Assembly: GCF_004353525.1 (NCBI RefSeq)
Contig: NZ_CP085524.1
Coordinates: forward strand, 1,274,142 to 1,338,141
Reading direction: 5' to 3'
DNA from: Zhaonella formicivorans
GTDB lineage: Bacteria > Bacillota > DUOV01 > Zhaonellaceae
Length of the DNA: 64,000 nucleotides
Of this stretch, positions 52,027 through 61,067 are shown piece by piece. The stretch's first letter is position 1, and each line of letters starts with the position of its first letter. Made by a program: the position numbers and the translations under genes. Below the pieces are notes generated by a model. It did not search any database. It saw only the letters and a program-made list of their open reading frames with translations, and was not told the origin of the DNA.

Positions 52027-52881
52027 ATGGAGGCTAGACTTCAGCCGAACTTCAGCCGCTTATGTAATGATTTTCTGGAACAAGACAAATGCCCGTGTAT
52101 ACTGGCCGAGCTAAAACGCTGCCCTGTTTGCAGCCACCTGCAAGGCGGCGAACTGTGTAATTGTGACTGGGTTGGAACATGCGTTTATACCCATTACCGA
52201 TTTAGTGAAGTTGCTCCTTTACCCGCTAACCCGGACCGTAAAAAAGCCAATATAATTAAAGCTTTCCCCTTGAGCCCTGGAGGCATGCTTATTTACGCAC
52301 AAATCTCGCAGCAAATGCTTTTAGCCCTTAATGAATTCAGTCTTATCCAGCTGAGGCACATCAAACCTCCCGCTGTTTTACGTGTTCCGGCAGCAGTTTT
52401 GGAAGTATTTGATGAGCAAAGTATGATTGAATTGGCAGTTTTCACTAACGACCTCCAATGTCAGCATCTCTTGCAAACGCTACCGGAAATAACAGTGGAA
52501 ATTTTAAGGGACCAAATAGTCTTCGGCCTGGTACCTCTGTCGACTGTCAAGAACTCCAAGATACTTGTAATAGCTTCGGGTTACGGTTGCCTTTTGACTC
52601 CCAGCATAATCAGAATGCTTCAGAGCGCGGGGAATGAAGTTACTACGGCTTTATGTGCTTCCCATCCGGTAATTCAGGAAAGAGTCAAAGCATTAAGGAG
52701 CCAGATTTTACCTTTTGACTCCAAACATTTGCCTATTAAAGAACTGCTCAGCCAAAAATACAGTTTCATCTGCACCCTCGCTCAGGATACATTAAACAAA
52801 AAATTGACCAATTCCCTTAAAGACCTACACCTCAATATACCAATAGCCCTTTTAAACAATGATTTGTTTCTGAATAGCTAA
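52027..52881 (+). CDS. Cys-rich, FNR-like redox protein, function unknown
   Basis: 284 residues from ATG 52027 (AAAGGA 10 nt upstream; a GTG at 52018 is too close). The first 60 residues hold seven cysteines: CPC, CPVC, CNC and GTC around DWVG, enough for one or two iron-sulfur sites. The rest (about 85-280) resembles a ferredoxin-reductase pair: a beta-barrel stretch, then ILVIASGYGCLLTPSIIRMLQSAGNEVTTAL as a nucleotide-binding strand-loop-helix. The Gly-rich loop is degenerate. It is divergent from the mutase pair and convergent with the permease. A redox partner for the mutase or the flavoprotein is possible but unproven. Confidence 0.65.
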   Translation: MEARLQPNFSRLCNDFLEQDKCPCILAELKRCPVCSHLQGGELCNCDWVGTCVYTHYRFSEVAPLPANPDRKKANIIKAFPLSPGGMLIYAQISQQMLLALNEFSLIQLRHIKPPAVLRVPAAVLEVFDEQSMIELAVFTNDLQCQHLLQTLPEITVEILRDQIVFGLVPLSTVKNSKILVIASGYGCLLTPSIIRMLQSAGNEVTTALCASHPVIQERVKALRSQILPFDSKHLPIKELLSQKYSFICTLAQDTLNKKLTNSLKDLHLNIPIALLNNDLFLNS

Positions 52882-52892
52882 GATGCAAAAGT

Positions 52893-52922
52893 GGGGCAGT
52901 ATCACCTACTGCCCCGTTTTTT
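52893..52922 (+). terminator. Terminator after the Cys-rich redox gene
   Basis: Perfect 8-bp stem GGGGCAGT/ACTGCCCC with an ATCACCT loop followed by GTTTTTT. The minus-strand side (ACTTTTGC) is weaker, but may also stop the permease transcript that ends at 52960. Confidence 0.9.
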
Positions 52923-52959
52923 GCAAACTAATTAATACCTGCTTTGATAAAGCAGTTTC

Positions 52960-54360
52960 CTACATGATGATGATGGCTACTATGGTAGTTGCCGCTAATC
53001 CCAGTACAACTGGCAGGAAGTTTCGGCGAGCCAGTTCGAAAGGCTCAACCCCACAAATAGCTGCCACGGGAATTAAGCCCCACGGTACCACAGTACCGCC
53101 TCCAACCCAAATTGTAGATATTTGACCCAAAGCTGCCAAGACGCCAACATCAACGTTGGCAGCAGTTCCAAATGTTCTTGCCAGCGAACCGACCAGTGGT
53201 AACCCGGAAAAACCAGAACCATCCAAGCCCGTTATTACTCCAATAATTAGCTGTATGAACGCTATCGGAATCCTCGTCAGAGGAACAACGGCTGAAAGGG
53301 CATTGCCCAAATCACCCAATAACCCTTGCTCAGTCAAAGTGAATCGGGTTTCTCCCACTATCCTGGGCAGGATTTCCCCAGAACCTAAAAAGAAAAATCC
53401 CCCAATCACAACTACTGGCGCAAAGATCTTGATGCCAAACATAAAACCGTCACGGATGTAGTCAGTAATTTTTTCCAATGAGTCTACTCCATACTGGCAT
53501 ATAGCCGCTACGGCCATGATGATAGCCGCCGTTCCGCCTACCAGGGCTGTTGCATCGCCACCTTTAAGATCAAATACAACCAAAGCCACAATTACGCTCA
53601 GAAAAGCTAAAGGGACTAACCACGCTATGAGGTAAGAGGTAAAGGTAAATTGTCGTTCAACTGCTTTTGCCTCTTGTTCCGCAAAACGACGTCTTTCTTC
53701 TTCATGGACTTCTTTTTCTTTGCGTAAAATACCTTGCAGCACCCAAAAGGAAGCAATAGTTGTGACAAGTGTCATGGTTATAAATAAGGGCACGCTGGCG
53801 CTGATTACACCGCTTGCACCTATGCCAGCGGCCTTCCCGCTGATTCCCGGAGCTCCTTGGATGATATAGTCGCTGGAAAGGGCAACCCCATGGCCAAAGA
53901 TGTTCATTGCCATGGCGGCACCAATGCTCGGTAAACCTGCTCTGACAGCTACCGGAAGCATAATAGCCCCTATTAAAGCAACTGCTGGCGTAGGCCAGAC
54001 AAACCAAGCCACCACAGCCATACCAATACCCAATAGCCAGAAGGCTAGAGTGGGGCTTTTCATCAGTCTGGCAGCAGGTTGCATAACCAGATAGTCAGCA
54101 CCAACGTCCGCCATTGCTTTAGACATAGCCACAACTATGGAAATTACTACAATTATCTCCCAAAAAACACCTCCCGCTGCTACAAGGGCATTGTAGACTG
54201 TTTGCACAGCCCCAATCAAACTGCCTTTAGCTACAAACCCAAAAATAACCAGACCTGCTATGCACGGTAAAAGCGTATCTCGCCGCATGACCATTACTGC
54301 TAGTACAACCAGTACAGTAACTACATAGATCCAATGAAGCGCATTTAATTCTACGGGCAT
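52960..54360 (-). CDS. Multi-helix permease of the ion-transporter type
   Basis: 466 residues from ATG 54360 (AAGGAG 8 nt upstream). About 11-12 membrane helices: LHWIYVVTVLVVLAVMVM at the start, a central charged loop (about 215-245, KEKEVHEEERRRFAEQEAKAVER), and LIIGVITGLDGSGFSGLPLVG plus ISTIWVGGGTVVPWGLIPVAAICG near the C terminus. The helix layout and NIFGHGVALSSDYIIQGAPG loop recall GntP/CitM-like secondary transporters of organic acids and amino acids. It is in the operon with the flavoprotein and the PLP enzyme, so it likely imports their substrate. Confidence 0.75.
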   Translation of the reverse strand: MPVELNALHWIYVVTVLVVLAVMVMRRDTLLPCIAGLVIFGFVAKGSLIGAVQTVYNALVAAGGVFWEIIVVISIVVAMSKAMADVGADYLVMQPAARLMKSPTLAFWLLGIGMAVVAWFVWPTPAVALIGAIMLPVAVRAGLPSIGAAMAMNIFGHGVALSSDYIIQGAPGISGKAAGIGASGVISASVPLFITMTLVTTIASFWVLQGILRKEKEVHEEERRRFAEQEAKAVERQFTFTSYLIAWLVPLAFLSVIVALVVFDLKGGDATALVGGTAAIIMAVAAICQYGVDSLEKITDYIRDGFMFGIKIFAPVVVIGGFFFLGSGEILPRIVGETRFTLTEQGLLGDLGNALSAVVPLTRIPIAFIQLIIGVITGLDGSGFSGLPLVGSLARTFGTAANVDVGVLAALGQISTIWVGGGTVVPWGLIPVAAICGVEPFELARRNFLPVVLGLAATTIVAIIIM

Positions 54361-54394
54361 TGCTACGTCTCCTTCCAAGTTCAGCAGCGACTAA

Positions 54395-55678
54395 CTAGAT
54401 AACGCTCTTGGCAAAGATGTCTGTCATACCTGCTTTTTGTACTCTTTGTTTAATAGCCTCTACATCAGTTGTATATAATCCCAATTCCTGCATGCGCGCA
54501 AAATAAACAGAACCTGAGAAAGTGAATTTCTTGCTGAGACCTTCCTCGGTTTTCATCCGCTCGTTTACATGGGCGATAGCATCACCCACAGCCAGCTCAG
54601 TCGGAATTTCAACCAGTTCTTTGTTGTTAGCCCATCTGACTGCGTTATGTCCTGCTAATGTTCCGGTACAAATGGCTTCAGTGTGGCCAACCAAGAGACC
54701 TGCCTTTTCACCGCCGCAGAACAGATTTTCAGCACCGATTACTTTCAGTGTATTATCCCGAGGTGATAAAGCCAGATAACGCATGGAGTTACCAATGCCA
54801 CCGGAATAGGGATCTTCAAAACGAGCATTTTCAAAGCCTGGTATTTGCCGCAATTGGTCTAAAGGATAGTATGGAGTCATTAATTTTGCGTGACCGGTAT
54901 CCAGCAAGATCACGTTTTCAGCAAATTCTTTCAACGCATACTGCTGACAAGCTTTCTTGGTCAGGGCCTCATCGCCTTTTTGTAATTCTTTCGGAATAGG
55001 AATTACTGCAACACCGGTTTTATTCAATTTTTCCTGGATTTCTTCGCTCAGTGAATCTTTATGCAGTTTGCAGGAGCCGCTCATAGCGCCGTATGATCCG
55101 TCAGCTTTCTTGCCCATGAACTCTTGCACACCCAGCTTAGCGGCTATGCTGAAACGCGGACCGAAGGTCGGGCAGCGGTAGATGCACATAGCGCACCCAT
55201 TGCCATACTTGGTGCAGTTTCCTTGTGGACCGGCGGTACCGGTTGTTTCCACAAAAACATCACCTTCGAAACGTTCATCGTTATCAGTCAATACGGCTAC
55301 AACCTTGTTGCCGTTGTTTTCAATTCCTTTTACCCTGGACATTAATCTTACGTCAACGCCCAAATCGATCAAGTGCCTTCTGACAGCCGGCTCAATACGA
55401 GCCACATCATACAAGGATGCATGTTTGTGACCAGGGAATTCAATATTGCGATGTCTGGACTCCCGGTCGGAAATCTGGAATAAATCCCCGCCGCCCATGG
55501 CAATCATTTCTTCGGTTGCGGTGAAACGCCCGTTATTGCGCATAATTCCACCGACCAAACCAGTACCTAAGAGCATATCGGTACGCTCCAGAAGCACAAC
55601 TTCAGCCCCTGCTTTGCGGGCAGCCACTGCAGCGGCAGAACCGGCCCAGCCGCCGCCTACGACTACTACTTTAGTCAT
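54395..55678 (-). CDS. FAD-dependent oxidoreductase with four-cysteine motif
   Basis: 427 residues from ATG 55678 (AAAGGAGG 7 nt upstream). The N-terminal FAD loop is VVVGGGWAGSAAAVAARKAG (residues 5-24), and ENLFCGGEKAGLLVGHTEA is the second FAD contact near residue 340. In between, Cys155, Cys162, Cys165 and Cys169 (CTKYGNGCAMCIYRCP) form a ferredoxin-like CxxCxxxCP group with a fourth Cys six residues before. It resembles FAD_oxidored/GidA-like flavoproteins. The cysteines could carry a [4Fe-4S] cluster and pass electrons to or from FAD. The substrate is unknown; the operon suggests an amino or imino acid. Confidence 0.78.
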   Translation of the reverse strand: MTKVVVVGGGWAGSAAAVAARKAGAEVVLLERTDMLLGTGLVGGIMRNNGRFTATEEMIAMGGGDLFQISDRESRHRNIEFPGHKHASLYDVARIEPAVRRHLIDLGVDVRLMSRVKGIENNGNKVVAVLTDNDERFEGDVFVETTGTAGPQGNCTKYGNGCAMCIYRCPTFGPRFSIAAKLGVQEFMGKKADGSYGAMSGSCKLHKDSLSEEIQEKLNKTGVAVIPIPKELQKGDEALTKKACQQYALKEFAENVILLDTGHAKLMTPYYPLDQLRQIPGFENARFEDPYSGGIGNSMRYLALSPRDNTLKVIGAENLFCGGEKAGLLVGHTEAICTGTLAGHNAVRWANNKELVEIPTELAVGDAIAHVNERMKTEEGLSKKFTFSGSVYFARMQELGLYTTDVEAIKQRVQKAGMTDIFAKSVI

Positions 55679-55779
55679 TTTTTTTCCTCCTTTGTTAATA
55701 AAATACGTCACTGGCAATAATTGATCATTTTCATGGGAATGAGACACCCAGCGGCATGTCCCCTCTGCACAACCCGCAT

Positions 55780-57252
55780 TTAGTCAAGAAGTCCGGCATA
55801 CTTGCAGGTAATTTCAATTAAACGGAACAAAGCCTTAATTCCATAGCGAGTAACATCTTCAATCAACATACCGTTTTCATCAGTTGTACCAAGGTCAGGT
55901 GAAATGTAGATGTTACCGTCATAAGCCACAGTCGGGATAACACCAAACTGGTTCATGCCGGACTGGAAGATGTTGGTGCCTGCATACATATCTTCGATGG
56001 AGAAGATGGGTACACCCATTTGCCCATTCTTCCAGGTACCTTCGTAGTTGATCTCAACAGCCCTGGAGTTGTACGACTTGTTAATGATAAAGCCGTCTTT
56101 CAGGTGCTGCGGTATGTTAAGGTTCTGGAATTCTTCAGTGATAATCCTGTATAAGTCATCAACAGGCTTGGTTAATACTTCCGGATGGTCTCTCAAGACT
56201 TTCAGGGCCTGAATTTGGGAAAGCAGAGCTTCTTTACCCGGGTCAAAGGTTACATAAGCAGCTTTACCGTAGGAAGCGGTAGTGCCGTAACGGTCGCCGT
56301 GGACGCCCAGTGCCCTGCGAATTTGTACCATAACGTCTTCTTTACCGATAATCAGACCGCTGGTAGCTGCGCCTGATGTTTTATCCATACTATAGATAAC
56401 TACGTCAGCACCGCTCTTTCTTGGGTCATGACCTACAAACGGAAGTCCCCAAGCGTTATCCACTACGTAAGGCAAATCATAGGAGTGGGCCAAATCAGCC
56501 ATTAATTTGTTTAAGAGCGGTGTGCCGTCTTCATCTTTTACACCATAACCATACCCGGGAGTTTCGTAACCCAAGGAAGTGAATCCTGTCAGCATGGGTT
56601 CATGGATCTCTGCATACATGGCCATTTTCTCGATGGATGCTTCCGGATCCACTTCAGTTAATAGAGGCACCGGCCAATATTTGATACCATGACAGTCATA
56701 CTTGGCTCCTTCCAAGGGAACAATCACGGTATCAGTGTTATTTTGACGTTTGCCGTAGAAACCTAACTCACCCGGTGTTGTTCCACGGTCAGCAAATATA
56801 TCCTTAAATTTGGGCGGGAACGGGCGGCCGTAACCTCCATGGTGGTGCAAGTGTTTTTCCCAAGGAATAATGTATCTTGCTCTGTAGTTATCGCCCCTGC
56901 CTAAGTTAGGCGGTGTAAACAGGGTGTCAAAAGTTACCCACAGACCGGCTTCACATGTTGAAGTAGCCATAGCATCATACTCGTCGCCGTATACGTCTTT
57001 AACAATCTCTCTGATTTCATCAACAAGTTTTGCTAAGGGGATAACTTCCCTGGCACCACGCTCGGAAGCCTCTAAAATATCTTTACGCAGCGGAGCCGGG
57101 CAGCCGGATATTCCTCCGGTCAAACCGAATTTACCCCTGATATCTGTTGGAATGCCAATTTCATCTGCGGCTTTCTTTGCTTCAGCATAGATGTTGCCAA
57201 TATTTGCCTGCAGTTGTTTATACATCTGAAATTTATATTTTGGTTTTGCCAT
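55780..57252 (-). CDS. Fold-type I PLP-dependent enzyme, substrate unknown
   Basis: 490 residues, AGGAGG at good distance from ATG 57252. Aspartate-aminotransferase fold: the PLP-lysine is Lys291 in [17 protein letters not shown], and Asp265 in [11 protein letters not shown] binds the ring nitrogen. His-rich [15 protein letters not shown] (132-146) lies in the N-terminal part. The overall look is between SepSecS/SelA-like and beta-eliminating lyases; I cannot place it. It is followed by the flavoprotein and preceded by RidA, which usually protects PLP enzymes that release enamines. Confidence 0.78.
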   Translation of the reverse strand: MAKPKYKFQMYKQLQANIGNIYAEAKKAADEIGIPTDIRGKFGLTGGISGCPAPLRKDILEASERGAREVIPLAKLVDEIREIVKDVYGDEYDAMATSTCEAGLWVTFDTLFTPPNLGRGDNYRARYIIPWEKHLHHHGGYGRPFPPKFKDIFADRGTTPGELGFYGKRQNNTDTVIVPLEGAKYDCHGIKYWPVPLLTEVDPEASIEKMAMYAEIHEPMLTGFTSLGYETPGYGYGVKDEDGTPLLNKLMADLAHSYDLPYVVDNAWGLPFVGHDPRKSGADVVIYSMDKTSGAATSGLIIGKEDVMVQIRRALGVHGDRYGTTASYGKAAYVTFDPGKEALLSQIQALKVLRDHPEVLTKPVDDLYRIITEEFQNLNIPQHLKDGFIINKSYNSRAVEINYEGTWKNGQMGVPIFSIEDMYAGTNIFQSGMNQFGVIPTVAYDGNIYISPDLGTTDENGMLIEDVTRYGIKALFRLIEITCKYAGLLD

Positions 57253-57267
57253 TGTAATAAAACCTCC

Positions 57268-57726
57268 TTACTTTACTTTAACAATCATTTCCACTTCAAC
57301 GGCAGCATCGATGGGCAGCTCGCTGACACCTACCGCTGAACGGGCATGCTGTCCTGCTTCACCAAAAATTTTGCCAAGCAGTTCAGAAGCGCCGTTGATT
57401 ACTTTCGGCTGACCGCTGAACCCGGCCGCACTATTTACAAAACCTGTCACCTTAACTATTTTTTCCACTTTATCCAAGCTGCCAACTAAGCTCTTCACTA
57501 CGCTTAAACAGTTGATAGCGCATATTTTTGCAGCTTCATACCCTTGTTCCTCGGATACTTCTGCGCCTACTTTGCCTTTATACTTCAGTTCACCATTGAC
57601 AAAAGGAATTTGTCCCGAAGTATACACATAACCATCAATTAAAACGCCAGGCACGTAGGCAGCAACAGGTTTAGGAGCTTCCGGAATTTCCAGGCCAAGC
57701 TCTTTTACTTTTGCTTCATAAGACAT
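57268..57726 (-). CDS. RidA/YjgF-family deaminase
   Basis: 152 residues with RidA core motifs: [64 protein letters not shown] and [30 protein letters not shown] (the Arg in HARSAVG holds the carboxylate). RidA proteins hydrolyse reactive enamine/imine intermediates, so a PLP eliminase or an amine oxidase in the pathway is expected. It is the gene before the PLP enzyme (15 nt). Confidence 0.92.
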   Translation of the reverse strand: MSYEAKVKELGLEIPEAPKPVAAYVPGVLIDGYVYTSGQIPFVNGELKYKGKVGAEVSEEQGYEAAKICAINCLSVVKSLVGSLDKVEKIVKVTGFVNSAAGFSGQPKVINGASELLGKIFGEAGQHARSAVGVSELPIDAAVEVEMIVKVK

Positions 57727-57809
57727 TTCTACCCCCCCTTTCAGGCTTATTTTTTATTTATGTAGATAGGTGCAAGGTTCTCTGCTTATTATGCGTTACT
57801 CCAATGTTA

Positions 57810-58253
57810 TTATTCGCTTGGTTTAACGCAGATTACCTCATCGCCTAACTGCAAACCTTGTTCCACACCGGTTTCCCTGTTGGAATTTTTCACGATTATG
57901 TTCAGGTGATTTGGCATATGGGTTTCATCGAAACCGGCAATGACCCCTACGCTCTTACCCCCTATAGTCAGCTGGTCACCGGCTACCATTACCCCTCCCT
58001 GTGTCACTTCAAAAAAACCTAGATAAGCTATCTTGTTCACGGTTTTGCCGGGACCTGCCTCCATCTCGTCGGTAAGGATAAGCTCGTGAATCTCGTGTCG
58101 GCACAGCGCCCGGGAGATAGGAGTCATCAGCTGCAGGCTCCTGCCTTCCAGTTTGCCATCCAACACCACCACCAGCTTGCCTTTAATTGGAGTTTTCGCT
58201 GCGTAAGGGTTGGCTTTAAACATCCCTGCTTTATACGGATCAACGGTTGACAT
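57810..58253 (-). CDS. Glucitol-IIA-like small protein, first gene of the island operon
   Basis: 147 residues from ATG 58253, with AAAGGAGGTGA 5 nt upstream, the best ribosome site of the operon. The part from about residue 85 (YLGFFEVTQGGVMVAGDQLTIGG, then GFDETHMPNHLNIIV) is like the PTS glucitol/sorbitol IIA beta-barrel. No EIIB/EIIC or HPr is nearby, so phosphotransfer is unlikely. It may be a binding or sensing protein related to a DUF family. It is the first gene after the paired operators. Confidence 0.6.
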   Translation of the reverse strand: MSTVDPYKAGMFKANPYAAKTPIKGKLVVVLDGKLEGRSLQLMTPISRALCRHEIHELILTDEMEAGPGKTVNKIAYLGFFEVTQGGVMVAGDQLTIGGKSVGVIAGFDETHMPNHLNIIVKNSNRETGVEQGLQLGDEVICVKPSE

Positions 58254-58329
58254 GGTAGTCACCTCCTTTGAAGTAGATTCACCAATAGCTTTTGCCGGAA
58301 CTACCGCAATTATGATTGTCAGCATTATG

Positions 58330-58417
58330 TACTCATCATTGGTGAGGAGCAATAGGTTAGAAAAATGGTGTTTCCATTAATGATGTTCAGCCAACATTTA
58401 CTCATCATTGGTGAGTA
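58330..58417. promoter_or_regulatory. Paired 19-bp dyad operators upstream of the island operon
   Basis: TACTCATCATTGGTGAGTA (58399-58417) and TACTCATCATTGGTGAGGA (58330-58348) are the same dyad; arms TACTCAtCA/TGgTGAGTA differ at one position. They are 69 bp apart, between the regulator stop (58435) and the start of the operon at 58253. They are the obvious sites for the FCD-type regulator encoded next to them. I could not settle a -35/-10 pair here. Confidence 0.75.
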
Positions 58418-58434
58418 ACAAGAAGCAAGAAAAC

Positions 58435-59163
58435 TTACTTCTTGTTAAGCCTCTCCCAATACCTTTCTACATCGCAAATTAAGCTTTCGATGTGATTAAC
58501 CATGGCCCGGTAAGCTGCATCGGGCTTGTGTTTCTGCACCGCTTCCAGAATCTCCCGGTGATCTTGGACCATGGTACCCCGCAGCTGGTGCCGAATATAT
58601 TCCAGTACCGGGGAGAACTGGCCTTCCTGTTTGATCAGTTCAACTACGGCAATCAGTATTTTGTTGCGGCCTGCTTTAGCCAACAGGTGGTGAAACTCGC
58701 TGTCCTGCTCCACCCCCGATTGGCCCGAATTAACAAGCTGCTCTTGCCGTTCCAAAACTTCTAACATGTGCCTGACTTCCGTGGGCGTAGCATGAAGGGC
58801 AGCCAGGCGGGCAATTTCCCCTTCCACAGCCCGCCTAGCCACCAGGATATCAATTAAGTCCTGTTTGCGGTGGGTATTAAAGCTTTTAAGCAATTCGGAG
58901 CCGTAGAACACCCTTTGGCGTTCCCTTTCCAGGTTTTCATAGCGTGCTGACCCTGCAGCAGTAAGTGTACGGCCTTGAAAGCCAACACGCTTTGTATAGC
59001 CTCTTGTATCCAACTCCCTGAGCAGCCTGCCGACGGTTGCTTCACTCAGTTCCATCCCCGCCAAACGTAGGGCTTCTTTTAACACACCTGACCCAAGAGG
59101 CTGCTCAGTTTTATGCAGTTCTCCAAGTATAATACGCTCTTGTTCCTCTTTTTCAGATAGCAT
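58435..59163 (-). CDS. Transcriptional regulator with winged helix and FCD domain
   Basis: 242 residues. N-terminal winged helix (about 1-72, LGELHKTEQPLGSGVLKEALRLAGMELSEATVGRLLRELDTRGYTKRVG), which looks like the HTH_12/NrpR type rather than the GntR type. C-terminal FCD domain (about 95-235) with LVARRAVEGEIARLAA, EFHHLLAKAGRNKILIAVVELI, HREILEAVQKHKPDAAYRAMVNHIESL; the Asp-His-His set binds a metal and an organic-acid ligand in this family. It lies upstream of, and in the same direction as, the island operon with the paired operators in between, so it is its likely controller. Confidence 0.85.
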   Translation of the reverse strand: MLSEKEEQERIILGELHKTEQPLGSGVLKEALRLAGMELSEATVGRLLRELDTRGYTKRVGFQGRTLTAAGSARYENLERERQRVFYGSELLKSFNTHRKQDLIDILVARRAVEGEIARLAALHATPTEVRHMLEVLERQEQLVNSGQSGVEQDSEFHHLLAKAGRNKILIAVVELIKQEGQFSPVLEYIRHQLRGTMVQDHREILEAVQKHKPDAAYRAMVNHIESLICDVERYWERLNKK

Positions 59164-59206
59164 ATCAGACCTCTTTTACCAAACAGGATTTATAGTACAC
59201 TTTTAA

Positions 59207-60220
59207 TTAATGAATAACTTTCGTAAGCACAAGCACGATAAACACGGCGTAAAAAGCACCGCCAACCATTAGAATATTAGGTGTCAAATATTTCTTTACG
59301 CGTATTTGCCAGTAAACCAAGAGTGCTGAGGCCAGAGCCAAAACTGCGCTTAACGTGGCGCCAAGGGTGAGATTCCAAGGGGTTAAAGCTATTCCCAACG
59401 CAGGAATCACCGAACTTTGAAAAACCATTGCGCCGGTTATATTTCCCAGCGCGAGAGTGTCCTTGCCTTTGCCAATCCAGATAATGCTGTTGAATTTCTC
59501 CGGCAGTTCTGTAGCAACCGGAGCGATAATCAAAGCCAAAACAAAAGTTGGAATCCCTAAAAACTTGGACAAGTGCTCCACTGAGTCAACGAAAATATTG
59601 GCACCGAAAACTATCAACCCTAAAGCAATTGCAATCTGCAGCAAAATTATGCCTAAGCTAGGAGACTTACTTTTTTTCGCTAAGAACAATGGGCTAAGTT
59701 CGTGGTCCTCACCGATAGTTTCTTCTTCATTAAGAGTCTGGTAAACATATACGCCATATGCAATTACCAAACCGGCGGCTACGATCAGCTTCAAATTATG
59801 ATTTCCCAAAAACGCTGCCAGGATGGCCACCGTATACACTATCAGGAAAAAGCCTAAATCCCTGGTCATTACCGAAGTATCAACATGCATTTTGGGAAAT
59901 TCAGGTCTTTTTCTTTTATTGGCTACTACCGCTATCCCGGTTATAAACATTGCTAAAGTTGATAGCATAAATGGCGCACCCAGGATCGCTCCCACTCCAA
60001 TATGGGCTCCTTCAGCCTCGCCACCAAAAATGATAGCGATCACAGGAATCATTGTTTCGGGCAACGCCGTACCTACGGCAGCCAAAATGCTGCCAACAGC
60101 ACCCTCCGACAAATTCAATTTCTTGCCCAACCATTCCACTCCATTGGTAAACACCTCAGCGCCAAAAAGAATTATAACCAAACTTATTACTAACAAAATT
60201 AGTTCCCAGAGTTGCTCCAA
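59207..60220 (-). CDS. Sodium/calcium exchanger-type antiporter
   Basis: 337 residues from TTG 60220 (GAGGTGA 5 nt upstream); an in-frame GTG at 60250 lacks a site. Ten membrane helices in two inverted halves. The alpha-repeats are GSILAAVGTALPETM and LIIAPVATELPEKFN, each with the Glu needed for cation binding. CaCA family, cytoplasmic membrane. It lies upstream of the regulator, in the same direction; whether it belongs to the island is unclear. Confidence 0.88.
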   Translation of the reverse strand: MEQLWELILLVISLVIILFGAEVFTNGVEWLGKKLNLSEGAVGSILAAVGTALPETMIPVIAIIFGGEAEGAHIGVGAILGAPFMLSTLAMFITGIAVVANKRKRPEFPKMHVDTSVMTRDLGFFLIVYTVAILAAFLGNHNLKLIVAAGLVIAYGVYVYQTLNEEETIGEDHELSPLFLAKKSKSPSLGIILLQIAIALGLIVFGANIFVDSVEHLSKFLGIPTFVLALIIAPVATELPEKFNSIIWIGKGKDTLALGNITGAMVFQSSVIPALGIALTPWNLTLGATLSAVLALASALLVYWQIRVKKYLTPNILMVGGAFYAVFIVLVLTKVIH

Positions 60221-60305
60221 CTTCTTCACCTCATTTAATTTGGTAAACACTAGTATTTTTATCGTGCGTAAATCCTTTTATGCAGTTGCTACTTTTATGC
60301 AGTTG

Positions 60306-61067
60306 CTACAATGGTAACATTTTGCGCTGCTGCGCGGTATAGACAGCGATCTGGTTATAGCCAATTTTTTTAAGTAAACTTGCTATTTCAGCGCCATACC
60401 TCCCTACATGACTCGCTTCATGGGCATCTGAGCTTATTGTCACCGGGATATTTAGTTCAAAGCATCGAGCAATTATTCTTTCCTCCGGATAAACTTCTGC
60501 AACCGGTTTGTGCAAACCTGCGCTGTTTATTTCCACTGTCAAATCACTCTGCTTGATGGCCCTTAGTACCGGCTCGACCCAGCCCATAATATCCTGCTTT
60601 GGTCTGAAATTAAAAATTTTAATTAAATCCAAATGTCCAACTATTTGAAACAACCCCGATTGAGCAGCCTTGGTTAAAGTTTCAAAGTAGACCCTGTGCA
60701 ACTCATCTACATCCCAATCTTGATAGCGGTGAATGTAATCGGGAACATCAAAGGGCCAGTCAGCAATATTATGGACAGACCCGATCACATAGTCGAATTG
60801 ATACTGTCCAAGTAATTGTCTTAGTTTCAGCTCTTTTTCTGGAAAATAGTCCACTTCCAACCCAATGCGCACTTGCAGTTCGGGGTAATAGGAGTTTAAC
60901 TGATTTTTAATATCAAAGTTGATACGCTCCAGATAGCGATCATGGTCTGAAAAACCTATTACTCCAATCCCTTTTTCCCTGGCTTTCGTTAAAAAAGCAA
61001 TAAGGTGCTCCAACTCATAACTACCACTGCCATGGGCAACGGGGTGAGTGTGCAAATCAACGAGCAT
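60306..61067 (-). CDS. PHP-domain phosphoesterase, histidinol-phosphatase-like
   Basis: 253 residues. PHP metal motifs in order: VDLHTHPVAHG (residues 3-13), GFSDHDRY, GLEVDYF, IGSVHN, IVGHLDLI, VEINSAGLHKPV and ISSDAHEASHVG. Order and length match HisJ-type histidinol phosphatases, but no his genes are near, and similar PHP proteins act on other phosphate esters. The substrate is therefore not fixed. It is preceded by a long empty region with element A copy 5. Confidence 0.85.
   Translation of the reverse strand: MLVDLHTHPVAHGSGSYELEHLIAFLTKAREKGIGVIGFSDHDRYLERINFDIKNQLNSYYPELQVRIGLEVDYFPEKELKLRQLLGQYQFDYVIGSVHNIADWPFDVPDYIHRYQDWDVDELHRVYFETLTKAAQSGLFQIVGHLDLIKIFNFRPKQDIMGWVEPVLRAIKQSDLTVEINSAGLHKPVAEVYPEERIIARCFELNIPVTISSDAHEASHVGRYGAEIASLLKKIGYNQIAVYTAQQRKMLPL

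Noticed and set aside
53702-54007. A 101-codon frame within the permease
   Set aside because: It is an out-of-frame shadow of a well-supported membrane protein.
57810-58253. Calling the IIA-like protein a functional sorbitol PTS component
   Set aside because: No other PTS gene is near and the catalytic His could not be confirmed.
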